Origin: an uncultured Magnetococcales bacterium
GTDB lineage: Bacteria; Pseudomonadota; Magnetococcia; Magnetococcales; Magnetaquicoccaceae
Direction of reading: 5' to 3'
Assembly: GCA_903913345.1 (NCBI GenBank)
Contig: CAIWLA010000049.1
Span: forward strand, 1 to 19,252
Length of the DNA stretch: 19,252 bases
In this document: positions 1 to 6,835 of the stretch, piece after piece
Layout: each line of letters starts with the position of its first letter
Numbering within the stretch: the first letter of the stretch is position 1
Notes under the pieces: generated by a model
Database searches by the model: none
The model's input: the letters and a program-made list of their open reading frames with translations, nothing else
Told to the model about the DNA's origin: nothing
Position numbers and translations under genes: made by a program

Positions 1-1
1 A

Positions 2-682
2 TCGCTGGAGGTCACGCTCTATAAAATAGCCTCCATGGACCTGGTCAACCTGCCGTTGATCCGGCATGTCGCCCAGACCGGCAAACCCCTGATCCTCTCA
101 ACAGGAATGTCCACCCTGGGTCAGATCGAAGAGGCGGTGGAGACGGTGGCCGAGGCAGGCAACCCCCATTTGATCCTCCTGCACTGCAATTCATCGTATC
201 CCGCTCCGCCGAGCGAGATGAATCTGCAGGTCATGCAGACCCTGAAAAACAGCTTCCAGATTCCCGTTGGCCTCTCGGACCATACCTTTGGCCTCTTCAC
301 CGCCCACACGGCCATGGTCCTGGGTGCCCACGTCATTGAACGTCACTTTACCCTGGATCGCCTGCTGGAAGGACCGGACCACATGCTCTCCTCCGAACCG
401 TGGGAGATGCGGGAATTGGTCAAAATGAGCCGGTTGATCCCGGTCCTCCTGGGATCGCCCGTCAAACGGATTCAACCCACCGAATATGACACCATCAATG
501 CCCAGCGCAAATGCCTCTATGCCGCCCGAAATATCCGGGCGGGAGAGATCTTGACCCAGGAGATGATCGCCATCAAGGGACCGGGCGGTGGCCTGTTGCC
601 CCGCTATCTGGAGATCATTGTCGGACGAACCGCCAGACAAAATATTGAAGCAGACTATCCCATCACCTGGAATGATGTATAA
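2..682 (+). CDS. neuB: NeuB-family nonulosonate synthase, 3' part (N-acetylneuraminate / legionaminate / pseudaminate synthase type)
   Basis: The frame is open to the left window edge, so the N-terminus is missing; about 226 residues remain. The first visible residues (LYKIAS, then NLPLIRHVA, GKPLILSTGM, and LLHCNSSYPAPPSEMNL) are the second half of the NeuB TIM barrel. They are followed by GLSDHT and the metal/substrate-region motif EGPDHMLSSEP. The last ~65 residues (from about YAARNIRAGEI to the stop) match the SAF/antifreeze-like domain that closes the active site of the partner subunit in the dimer. Enzymes of this family condense phosphoenolpyruvate with a six-carbon amino sugar to give a nine-carbon acidic sugar. 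Which sugar (sialic, legionaminic or pseudaminic) cannot be settled from this fragment. The cytidylyltransferase needed for the next step lies nearby on the opposite strand. An internal ATG at 35 is not the true start, because the conserved barrel sequence continues upstream of it. Confidence 0.9.
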   Translation, partial: SLEVTLYKIASMDLVNLPLIRHVAQTGKPLILSTGMSTLGQIEEAVETVAEAGNPHLILLHCNSSYPAPPSEMNLQVMQTLKNSFQIPVGLSDHTFGLFTAHTAMVLGAHVIERHFTLDRLLEGPDHMLSSEPWEMRELVKMSRLIPVLLGSPVKRIQPTEYDTINAQRKCLYAARNIRAGEILTQEMIAIKGPGGGLLPRYLEIIVGRTARQNIEADYPITWNDV

Positions 683-724
683 TCCGCTTTTTCACCAACA
701 ACCCTCTGATGAGTCCATCCGCCC

Positions 725-1633
725 ATGTGCAACCCGGCTCCCCCTTCCCCCTTTGAAAGCAACGAACTGTGGGAACGGCTTCGCAGCCATCTCGACGGGG
801 TGCAGCCGTGCCGGGTGTGCGGATCGAACGATCTCGAACCCTGGGCACGCAAGCAGTATCTGGAAGCCAAAAGGTGTACCGTCTGCGGCATGATCTCCGT
901 CAATCCCCACCTGACCCGTGCCGGGGTGGATCTCTTCTATGCCCATTATTTCCAATTCCGGCAAGAGACCTCCCGACTGAATGAGCAACGGGCGATCATG
1001 TATCAACTGGACCGGGATTGGATCCAGGTGTTCATCCAGGGGGGGAGCGTCCTGGATGTGGGATGCTCAGGCGGTTTTTTCCTGAACACCTTTCCGCCGG
1101 ATCGCTGGGAGAGAGAGGGGGTGGAGATCACCCAGGATGCCGCCGATTTCGGCAGGGAACAGTTCGGTATTCCCATCCGGGTGGGCGATCTGATGGAACT
1201 GACGATAGAAAAACGGTTCGATCTGGTCACGTTGCGGGGCGTCATCGAACATGTCCCGGACCCCATTCCCTATCTGGAAAAATGTGCCTCCCTCCTGAAA
1301 CCGGGCGGTCTGCTCTACATCACAGCCACCCCGGCGGGGGATGCCTTTGCCTTCGATGTCTATCGGGAAAAATGGATCCTGTTCACGCCACTGGAACACA
1401 TCCATTTTTTCACCCACCGCCTCCTGACCGAGGTCTTGCACCGCTTCGGCCTGCGTCCTCTGGCCCACCATTATCCCTATGCAGAGACCCCGTATGCCCA
1501 GCCAGAGACCGACTTTCGCACCATTCGGGAGGATATCGCCCGGATACAACAGGGGCAGGGGGAACAGATCACCCGCTCCGTCCCCTTTCCAGGCAGCATG
1601 TTGACCGCAGCCTTCAAAAAAGAAGACGGGTGA
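725..1633 (+). CDS. Class I SAM-dependent methyltransferase with N-terminal zinc-ribbon
   Basis: The predicted protein has 302 residues. Two CxxC pairs (C29/C32 and C51/C54) form a probable zinc ribbon at the N-terminus. A class I methyltransferase core follows, with motif I VLDVGCSGGFFL (around residues 109-120), an acidic residue in GVEIT, and a post-motif LKPGGLLYITATP. This arrangement is typical of sugar or small-molecule methyltransferases in surface-polysaccharide loci, where the acceptor is often a nucleotide-linked or polymerised sugar; the acceptor here is unknown. The gene starts 42 bases after the NeuB-family gene on the same strand, so co-transcription is likely. The ATG at 725 is the only reasonable start: in-frame TGA codons lie at 707 and 710 with no start codon between. 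No clear ribosome-binding site is visible. The gene converges on the dehydrogenase-like gene with only two bases between the two stops. Confidence 0.88.
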   Translation: MCNPAPPSPFESNELWERLRSHLDGVQPCRVCGSNDLEPWARKQYLEAKRCTVCGMISVNPHLTRAGVDLFYAHYFQFRQETSRLNEQRAIMYQLDRDWIQVFIQGGSVLDVGCSGGFFLNTFPPDRWEREGVEITQDAADFGREQFGIPIRVGDLMELTIEKRFDLVTLRGVIEHVPDPIPYLEKCASLLKPGGLLYITATPAGDAFAFDVYREKWILFTPLEHIHFFTHRLLTEVLHRFGLRPLAHHYPYAETPYAQPETDFRTIREDIARIQQGQGEQITRSVPFPGSMLTAAFKKEDG

Positions 1634-1635
1634 GG

Positions 1636-2784
1636 CTACCCGCCGCCACCCGCCATCCGGCTTTTCAACCACGCCACATTTTTTTGATCGTCGGCGGAAA
1701 AAATTCTCTTCATGTCCCCGGCCCCATCGGAGACGCCGAACAGTTTTTTCGGATTGCGGTAATTATCCACAATCAGATCCCCCACCAACCCCATGTGCCC
1801 CCCGGAGATCAGGCAAACCCCCTCCGACCACTGGACCCGCCCCATCTCGTTGGAGAGATAAACCCGGTTGCGCTCCATGGCCGCCACCAGTCCGTCAATA
1901 CTGGATGTGATATCACAACGATAACTGGGAATTCCGGATTCTATGGACTTCTGCACGGCGTCGGCATAAAAACAGCCCTTGCCCACATCGATCAGGATCC
2001 CCCCCTCCTTCAATCCCTGGATCATCTCCCAGGTGATGACCGGGGTGCCGTTGGTGCAACCGATGATGGCATCGGCAAAGAGAGAGGCCTGCAAGGGATC
2101 CTGATTGAAATGGGCAGTGGCCAGCGTGGATTTGGGCTTGACCAGATTGATGACATCGGCCATCAACAGACCTCGAGCCACATCACGCCGGTGAATGTCC
2201 ACTGAACAGCCACTCTCCACCAACTTTAACGCCAGCTTGAACCCAATATTGCCCACCCCGATAATGGCAAACTTTCGCCCACTCAGCACCTTGAAATGGG
2301 CGGTCAATTGGAGCCACACCGCATCGACCGTCACATCGTTGGGCTTGAACTCCTGAAATTGGCTCTTTTTGATCGTCTGGGCACAGGCCGCACTCAGATT
2401 GCCCATTTCAACATAACTTTGCGTTTTTTTAATTGTTTTTTTGACTTCAACGCCAAAATGGGCCAAAATATCGGTCGATTGACCATACCGGATGCCGATC
2501 TTTTTTTCCGCATCCACCAGTATGACATCCACCAGACCGTCCACCAGAGAACAGGCCAGAACGGCCTGGCTTTGTGAAAAGACCACCGCCCCCCCAATAT
2601 ATCCATGCACAATGGCCCGCACAGGCGTCAGATAGGGCCACTGTTTGTCCGGTACTTTGACGGTGGAACTGATGGTAAAAATGGAGAGACGACCCGACTG
2701 CTTCGCCAATCGGCTGAGTTCGAGGACCAGATCCCGAATCTGGGCAACCCATCCTTTTAAATATTCAATATCCTCTTCTGGCAT
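1636..2784 (-). CDS. Rossmann-fold NAD(P)-binding dehydrogenase-like protein of the nonulosonate locus
   Basis: The predicted protein has 382 residues starting at the ATG at 2784, with a GGGAG ribosome-binding site about 9 bases upstream. The frame stays open further upstream, but that extension overlaps neuA and reads as shadow sequence. A dinucleotide-binding motif GVGNIG (residues 176-181) begins a Rossmann domain, with DIHRRD at the end of the second strand. GCTNGTPVI and ILIDVGKG follow, recalling the NAD domains of S-adenosylhomocysteine hydrolase and shikimate/ornithine-cyclodeaminase-like proteins. The first ~165 residues do not resemble a catalytic domain I recognise. There is no signal peptide or membrane segment. 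The start lies 34 bases after the neuA stop, so it is probably co-transcribed with it. A role in making or modifying the nine-carbon sugar or its precursor is inferred from position only; substrate and reaction are unknown. Confidence 0.75.
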   Translation of the reverse strand: MPEEDIEYLKGWVAQIRDLVLELSRLAKQSGRLSIFTISSTVKVPDKQWPYLTPVRAIVHGYIGGAVVFSQSQAVLACSLVDGLVDVILVDAEKKIGIRYGQSTDILAHFGVEVKKTIKKTQSYVEMGNLSAACAQTIKKSQFQEFKPNDVTVDAVWLQLTAHFKVLSGRKFAIIGVGNIGFKLALKLVESGCSVDIHRRDVARGLLMADVINLVKPKSTLATAHFNQDPLQASLFADAIIGCTNGTPVITWEMIQGLKEGGILIDVGKGCFYADAVQKSIESGIPSYRCDITSSIDGLVAAMERNRVYLSNEMGRVQWSEGVCLISGGHMGLVGDLIVDNYRNPKKLFGVSDGAGDMKRIFSADDQKNVAWLKSRMAGGGG

Positions 2785-2818
2785 CCGTTCAAACTCCCTG
2801 TGCGGGTACGGGCCTGGA

Positions 2819-3505
2819 TCAACCGGCAGCAAACAGGCATTCCGCCAGCCGAAAGTCAAAAGCGGTATCAATGTCGATGGATCGTTCCGGCGGCATGATA
2901 TGGGCGAGGGTCTCTTCATTGACAAAGGTTTCATGCTGCCGAAACCAATCACACCGGGCCACATAAACCGCCCCATTCAACATATGCGCCGTTGGCGACT
3001 GCTGCCGTCCCGGCCGGGTATTGTACTGGCCCAGGATGGGCGTCATATGACGATCGGCCCCCAGAAAAAAACTCCACCGGGGATTTTTGGCCTGCACCAC
3101 CGTCGCACAGGCTGGCGCAGAACCACCTATACACGTCTCCAGAGTGGCCGAAATATCCGCCGCCAGACGCAATGGCGAGGTCGCCTGGAGGGCCACCACC
3201 CAATCATACCGCTCCGGCAGGGTACCCAACGCATGGAGAATGACATCAATACTCGACGCCGCATCATTGGCCAGGGGAGCCGGACGGACAAACGGCACCT
3301 CACACCCCCACTGGCGGGCAGTGGCGATAATGTGGTCATCGTCCGACGAGAGGATCAGCCGATCAATCTCCGGGCAGGCCTGCGCCGCCGCAATGGTCCA
3401 GGCAATCAGCGGCCGACCGGCCAACGGCAACACATTTTTGCCCGGCAACCCCTTGGATCCCCCACGGGCCAGAATAATCGCCAACACGCTTTGCCCAGCA
3501 ATCAT
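2819..3505 (-). CDS. neuA: CMP-nonulosonate cytidylyltransferase (acylneuraminate cytidylyltransferase family)
   Basis: This 228-residue protein has the family's usual length. The CTP-binding signature ARGGSKGLPGKN lies at residues 13-24, followed by RPLIAWTI. The other family motifs are SSDDDHI, a conserved QATSPLR at residues 107-113, and a C-terminal SIDIDTAFD. The enzyme transfers CMP from CTP to the anomeric hydroxyl of a nine-carbon acidic sugar, activating it for glycosyltransferases. Family relatives include NeuA, LegF/PtmB and PseF, and sequence alone does not separate these. The ATG at 3505 overlaps the stop of the upstream 87-aa gene as ATGA, so the two are probably translationally coupled. 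A GGGGGAGAG ribosome-binding site lies just upstream. The first bases of the gene are part of a 32-bp perfect repeat whose second copy lies at 3867-3898. Confidence 0.92.
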   Translation of the reverse strand: MIAGQSVLAIILARGGSKGLPGKNVLPLAGRPLIAWTIAAAQACPEIDRLILSSDDDHIIATARQWGCEVPFVRPAPLANDAASSIDVILHALGTLPERYDWVVALQATSPLRLAADISATLETCIGGSAPACATVVQAKNPRWSFFLGADRHMTPILGQYNTRPGRQQSPTAHMLNGAVYVARCDWFRQHETFVNEETLAHIMPPERSIDIDTAFDFRLAECLFAAG

Positions 3506-3510
3506 TTGCC
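3479..3510. repeat. 32-bp perfect direct repeat, copy 1 (5' end of neuA)
   Basis: This segment spans the last 5 bases of the neuA leader and the first nine codons of neuA on the - strand. An identical 32-base copy in the same orientation lies at 3867-3898. The flanking bases differ on both sides. Confidence 0.95.
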
Positions 3511-3765
3511 ACTCTCCCCCCGCCTTTGCCGAACCTCCGCCAGCACCTCATCCTGGCTCAGCAGTCTCATTCCAGAGGCTATGGCCTTTTGACGAATGGC
3601 CCACAAACAACGCCCCATATCCGTCTGGGGATGAAACCCCTGGTCTGCTTCCATCGCAATGGGTTCAAGGGTGATCCGAACGGCTCCGACCGGAAACTCC
3701 AGCGGCAAAACCACATGCAAGACGCGATCGGTGCTGACAGTTGTCTCCACAGACAGGTTTGGCAC
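3502..3765 (-). CDS. Small antitoxin-like protein (VapB/DUF2281-like), orphan
   Basis: The predicted protein has 87 residues. The GTG at 3765 is the chosen start because a perfect AGGAGG lies 7 bases upstream; a TTG further out sits before that site and has no site of its own. The N-terminal half has the pattern of small antitoxins (VETTVSTDRVLHVVLP, then EFPVGAVRITLEP). The C-terminal half (AIASGMRLLSQDEVLAEVRQRRGE) resembles the toxin-binding tail often seen upstream of PIN-domain toxins. No PIN toxin follows; instead the stop overlaps the neuA start as ATGA, the same kind of overlap normally seen between antitoxin and toxin genes. The stop of a 42-codon relic frame upstream overlaps its GTG by one base (TAGTG). 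The family call rests on pattern memory and is moderate. That it is a real gene is supported by the start site and the couplings. Confidence 0.7.
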   Translation of the reverse strand: MPNLSVETTVSTDRVLHVVLPLEFPVGAVRITLEPIAMEADQGFHPQTDMGRCLWAIRQKAIASGMRLLSQDEVLAEVRQRRGESGK

Positions 3766-3893
3766 TAAAAACCTCCTTGACAACTTGGCCTGCGTTTTAT
3801 TGACCGTTCTGGCTCCCCCGACCAGACCGGGGGAGCCAAACCCGTTGTGACTATACCTCTTATCACCGCCAACACGCTTTGCCCAGCAATCAT
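3765..3893 (-). pseudogene. Relic neuA start: 42-codon frame beginning with the neuA N-terminus
   Basis: The ATG at 3893, inside the upstream repeat copy, begins a 42-codon frame. Its first nine residues are those of NeuA (MIAGQSVLA); the rest (VIRGIVTTGLAPPVWSG onward) matches nothing I recognise. It has a good ribosome-binding site (AGAGGAG) and ends at a TAG whose last base is the first base of the GTG of the 87-aa gene. It may be the original neuA start, cut off by an insertion. It could still be translated as a leader peptide that couples to the next gene. Confidence 0.5.
3811..3837. other. Perfect 10-bp inverted repeat (hairpin)
   Basis: GGCTCCCCCG at 3811-3820 and CGGGGGAGCC at 3828-3837 form a perfect 10-bp GC-rich stem with a 7-base loop. 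No T-run follows on either strand, so it is not a standard intrinsic terminator. It sits inside the relic frame, between the duplicated neuA start and the ribosome-binding site of the 87-aa gene. There it could pause ribosomes or RNA polymerase, or be a scar of the rearrangement. Confidence 0.7.
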
Positions 3894-3898
3894 TTGCC
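3867..3898. repeat. 32-bp perfect direct repeat, copy 2 (upstream duplicate of the neuA start)
   Basis: This segment is identical to 3479-3510 and displaced by 388 bases. On the - strand it carries the neuA ATG and nine codons (MIAGQSVLA). It is preceded by its own ribosome-binding site AGAGGAG, about 9 bases before that ATG. Confidence 0.95.
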
Positions 3899-3969
3899 GT
3901 GCTCCTCTTTATGGGACAATCCTTTGGGGGCGGGTCATATCGATTGGTTATCTGTGACGTGAAACAAAA

Positions 3970-4281
3970 TCATCCATGAATCGGAAAAAACGACTTCAGA
4001 ATCAGGGCAACCACACCCCCCACCACGATGGCCATACCCCATTTCAGGGTGGCCAACTCGGCCTTGATGGGTGCCAATTCGGAAGAAATCCGCAACTCCA
4101 GTTCCTTGAAATCCCGCCGGGTGGCCAGTTCCAGTTCCTTGAGATCCCGACGAGTAGCCAGTTCACCCAGATTTTTTTCAAACACCTCCGCCAGAGACTC
4201 CGCTTCCGCCTGCTTGTCCGGCACCCCAGCCGTCTTCAACCGATTGGCAAACCGGAGGGTATCAAAAGTGATCGCGGTCAT
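3970..4281 (-). CDS. DUF1640-type coiled-coil protein with C-terminal membrane anchor
   Basis: The predicted protein has 103 residues. The ATG at 4281 is chosen over an upstream start because the family begins MTAITFDTLRFANRLK and because GGAGGAGAGG lies just before it. A helical, charged centre (residues ~20-80) predicts a coiled coil and holds an exact tandem of an 11-residue unit, LATRRDLKELE then LATRRDFKELE (residues 41-62). A single hydrophobic segment at about 82-97 (MAIVVGGVVALILKSF) ends the protein as a tail anchor. Similar proteins are common in proteobacteria and are related in architecture to the eukaryotic CCDC90/MCUR1 group; their bacterial function is unknown to me. It follows pnp by 111 bases on the same strand and may be transcribed from pnp or from its own promoter. 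Confidence 0.8.
   Translation of the reverse strand: MTAITFDTLRFANRLKTAGVPDKQAEAESLAEVFEKNLGELATRRDLKELELATRRDFKELELRISSELAPIKAELATLKWGMAIVVGGVVALILKSFFPIHG
4096..4161 (-). repeat. 33-bp tandem duplication inside the DUF1640-type gene
   Basis: Two consecutive 33-base units encode residues 41-51 and 52-62, which differ by one residue (L/F). Synonymous differences between the units show the duplication is not brand new. A unit of 11 residues (three helical turns) preserves a coiled-coil register. Confidence 0.75.
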
Positions 4282-4392
4282 GGCCAAACCTCTCCTCCCC
4301 TGCGCTGCCATCCCATCAACACGTCAACAATCCACCCTTTCTCTCGAAAAAGCAAGACCATTTTATTGCGGAATGGCAGCGTATATCCCGTA

Positions 4393-6468
4393 TCAGACCT
4401 CCTTCATGGTCAGTTTGATCCGACCCTGACGGTCCACATCCAACACCTTCACCTTGACCACGTCCCCCTCTTTGACCACATCGGTCACCTTGGCCACCCG
4501 CTGGCCGGAGAGCTGTGAGATGTGCACCAGACCATCCTTGTTGGGCAAAATGTTGACAAAGGCCCCAAAATCGGTCACCCGCACCACCTTGCCCTCATAG
4601 ATCTGCCCCGGCTCGACCTCCTCGACAATCCGCCGAATAATGGTCTCCGCCGCCTTGGCACTCTGGGCATCCATGGCCGCAATGGAGATGGTGCCATCAT
4701 CATTGATATCAATCTGACACCCGGTCTCCTCGGTGATGCCACGGATCACCTTGCCCCCGGAACCGATCACCTCGCGAATCTTGTCTGGATGAATTTTCAG
4801 GGTGAAAATGCGCGGGGCATAGGTCGACAACTCGGCCCGATGGGTCGTCAACACCTCCTGCATCTTGCCCAGAATATGGATGCGACCCGCACGCGCCTGC
4901 TTCAGGGCCACCGCCATGATCTCCCGGTTGATGCCCGTTATCTTGATGTCCATCTGCAAGGCGGTAATACCCTGGGCATTGCCAGCCACCTTGAAATCCA
5001 TGTCACCAAAATGATCCTCATCGCCCAGAATGTCGGAGAGAATGGCAAACCGCTCCCCCTCCTTGACCAGCCCCATGGCAATCCCGGCCACCGCCGACTT
5101 GATCGGCACCCCGGCATCCATCATGGCCAACACCACACCACACACCGTCGCCATCGAGGAGGAACCATTGGATTCCGTAATCTCGGAGATGGCCCGGATG
5201 GTATACGGAAAGGCCTCCTTGCTGGGCAGAATGGCGGCGATGGCACGGGTGGCCAGCTTGCCGTGACCAATCTCCCGCCGACCCGGCGCGCCCAACCGAC
5301 CCGTCTCACCCACACTGTAGGGGGGAAAGGTATAGTTCAAATAGAACGCATCCCGCGACTCCCCATCCAGACTCTCGACAATCTGCTCATCCCGTCCCGT
5401 CCCCAGGGTGATCGCCGCCATCGCCTGGGTCTCCCCACGGGTAAAGAGGGCGGATCCATGAACCCTGGGCAGAAAGCCCACTTCGCTGACAATGTTCCGA
5501 ATATCGGTCAAACTCCGCCCATCAATCCGCGCACCCGTGGACAAAATCCGTTCCCGAATCACCTCCGACTCCAGGTCGGAGACAATGGCCGACACCTCGG
5601 CACCCAACGACCCACTCTCACCGGCCAGCGTGGCCATCGCCCGCTTCCGGCAGTCACTGACCACCGTCTGGCGCGGCAACTTTTCGACCACCTGATAGGC
5701 GTTCCGAATCTCCTCCAGAAATCCCTTCCGAACCTGCTCAACCAGCGCGGTGTTGACCACCGGCGCGGCCACCGCCATGCGCGGCTTGCCACACTCCGCC
5801 GCCAACTCGCGAATCAGGGCAACCACCGGTTGAAAACCCTCAAAACCAAACATGACGGCATCCAGGATCTCCTCTTCGCTCAGAAAATCCACCTGGGACT
5901 CCACCATGGTCACCGCCTGATCCGTACCAGCCACCACCAGATCCAGACGACTGCTCGCCATCTGCTCAAAGGTGGGATTGAGCACCAACTGACCCTCGAT
6001 GAAGGCCACCCGCGCCCCGGCAATCGGCCCATCAAAGGGCAGACCGGAAATCGCCAGAGCCGCCGAGGCACCAATCATCGCCGGAATATCGGGATTGTGA
6101 ATCCCATCATAAGAGACCACCGTGGCCACCACCTGGGTATCCAGGGTGTACCCCTTGGGAAACAGGGGACGCAACGGCCGGTCAATCAGACGGGAGGTCA
6201 AAACCTCCTTCTCGGAAGGCCGGGTCTCCCGTTTGATAAAACCACCGGGAATACGACCCGCTGACCAGGTCTTCTCTTGATAATGGACACCCAACGGAAA
6301 AAAATCGGCCCCAGGACGTGGCGTCTTGTCCGCCGTGGCGGCCACCAGCACCATCGTCTCCCCGTAGGTCACCAATACCGCGCCATCCGCCTGCCGGGCA
6401 ATACGACCCGTCTCCAAAGTCAATACCGTTGGGCCAAATGAAATGCTCTTTCTGTGAATATTAAACAT
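4393..6468 (-). CDS. pnp: Polyribonucleotide nucleotidyltransferase (PNPase)
   Basis: The predicted protein is a full-length 691 residues. PNPase is a trimeric 3'-to-5' phosphorolytic exoribonuclease and a core part of RNA decay. Two RNase PH-like domains are present. The second carries the phosphate-binding [12 protein letters not shown] and the catalytic acidic motif [17 protein letters not shown] domain with IGSGGKVI and an S1 domain (from about [16 protein letters not shown] to IKLTMKEV) follow. The protein stops right after S1, without the extra acidic or basic tail seen in some relatives. The ATG at 6468 has AGAGGC a few bases upstream. It lies 62 bases after rpsO, the classical rpsO-pnp arrangement. 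In other bacteria, RNase III cleavage in that gap together with PNPase binding gives autoregulation. A small GGGG-CACA-CCCC hairpin (6489-6500) is the only structure I see there. Confidence 0.97.
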   Translation of the reverse strand: MFNIHRKSISFGPTVLTLETGRIARQADGAVLVTYGETMVLVAATADKTPRPGADFFPLGVHYQEKTWSAGRIPGGFIKRETRPSEKEVLTSRLIDRPLRPLFPKGYTLDTQVVATVVSYDGIHNPDIPAMIGASAALAISGLPFDGPIAGARVAFIEGQLVLNPTFEQMASSRLDLVVAGTDQAVTMVESQVDFLSEEEILDAVMFGFEGFQPVVALIRELAAECGKPRMAVAAPVVNTALVEQVRKGFLEEIRNAYQVVEKLPRQTVVSDCRKRAMATLAGESGSLGAEVSAIVSDLESEVIRERILSTGARIDGRSLTDIRNIVSEVGFLPRVHGSALFTRGETQAMAAITLGTGRDEQIVESLDGESRDAFYLNYTFPPYSVGETGRLGAPGRREIGHGKLATRAIAAILPSKEAFPYTIRAISEITESNGSSSMATVCGVVLAMMDAGVPIKSAVAGIAMGLVKEGERFAILSDILGDEDHFGDMDFKVAGNAQGITALQMDIKITGINREIMAVALKQARAGRIHILGKMQEVLTTHRAELSTYAPRIFTLKIHPDKIREVIGSGGKVIRGITEETGCQIDINDDGTISIAAMDAQSAKAAETIIRRIVEEVEPGQIYEGKVVRVTDFGAFVNILPNKDGLVHISQLSGQRVAKVTDVVKEGDVVKVKVLDVDRQGRIKLTMKEV

Positions 6469-6530
6469 GTCGCCTCTTTCCAGTTATTGGGGCACACCCC
6501 TGTGTAACCCCCCATTGTACGTATGATCCA

Positions 6531-6800
6531 CTACTTGCGTAAATTCATTCGCTTGATCAGACGTTGATACCGCTCCTGTTCCTGCCCCTTGACATAGGTC
6601 AGCAGACGACGGCGCAGTCCCACCATCTTCAACAAACCGCGACGGGAGTGATGATCCTTGAGATTCTGCCGCAAATGTTCGGTCAGATTGTTGATGCGCT
6701 CTGTCAATAAAGCCACCTGAACCTCCGGGGAACCCGTATCCCCCTCGGTCAGTGCATACTCCTTGATCAATTCCTGCTTGCGTACCGGCGTGATCGACAT
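6531..6800 (-). CDS. rpsO: 30S ribosomal protein S15
   Basis: This 89-residue protein is the standard S15 length. It begins [12 protein letters not shown] and contains the conserved [17 protein letters not shown] and DHHSRRGLL segments that bind the 16S rRNA three-way junction. It ends in the basic [13 protein letters not shown]. The ATG at 6800 has AAAGGAG upstream with an 8-base gap. A longer upstream frame is a shadow of truB. S15 is a primary binder of the 30S platform and in several bacteria represses its own translation by binding its leader; the leader here (35 bases after truB) is short and shows no clear pseudoknot. It sits between truB and pnp, as in most proteobacteria. Confidence 0.97.
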   Translation of the reverse strand: MSITPVRKQELIKEYALTEGDTGSPEVQVALLTERINNLTEHLRQNLKDHHSRRGLLKMVGLRRRLLTYVKGQEQERYQRLIKRMNLRK

Positions 6801-6835
6801 CGGATAATCTCCTTTAAGGTCAATAAGATGAACAA

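Noticed and set aside
1018..2205. 395-codon + strand frame overlapping the methyltransferase and the dehydrogenase-like gene
   Set aside because: It is out of frame with the methyltransferase and antisense to the next gene, with Pro/His/Gly-rich shadow composition.
2785..2976. N-terminal extension of the dehydrogenase-like protein into neuA
   Set aside because: The extra 64 residues overlap the conserved end of neuA in another frame, and the ATG at 2784 has a good ribosome-binding site.
3479..3898. CRISPR-like array from the 32-bp repeats
   Set aside because: There are only two copies, 356 bases lie between them, and the repeat is coding sequence from neuA.
4522..6264. 580-codon open frame on the + strand opposite pnp
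   Set aside because: The translation is rich in H, R, G, N and L with no domain pattern and is the antisense shadow of a highly conserved gene.
6469..6530. Possible terminator or RNase III hairpin between rpsO and pnp
   Set aside because: Only a 4-bp GGGG-CACA-CCCC stem without a T-run is visible; this is too weak to annotate as a regulatory element.
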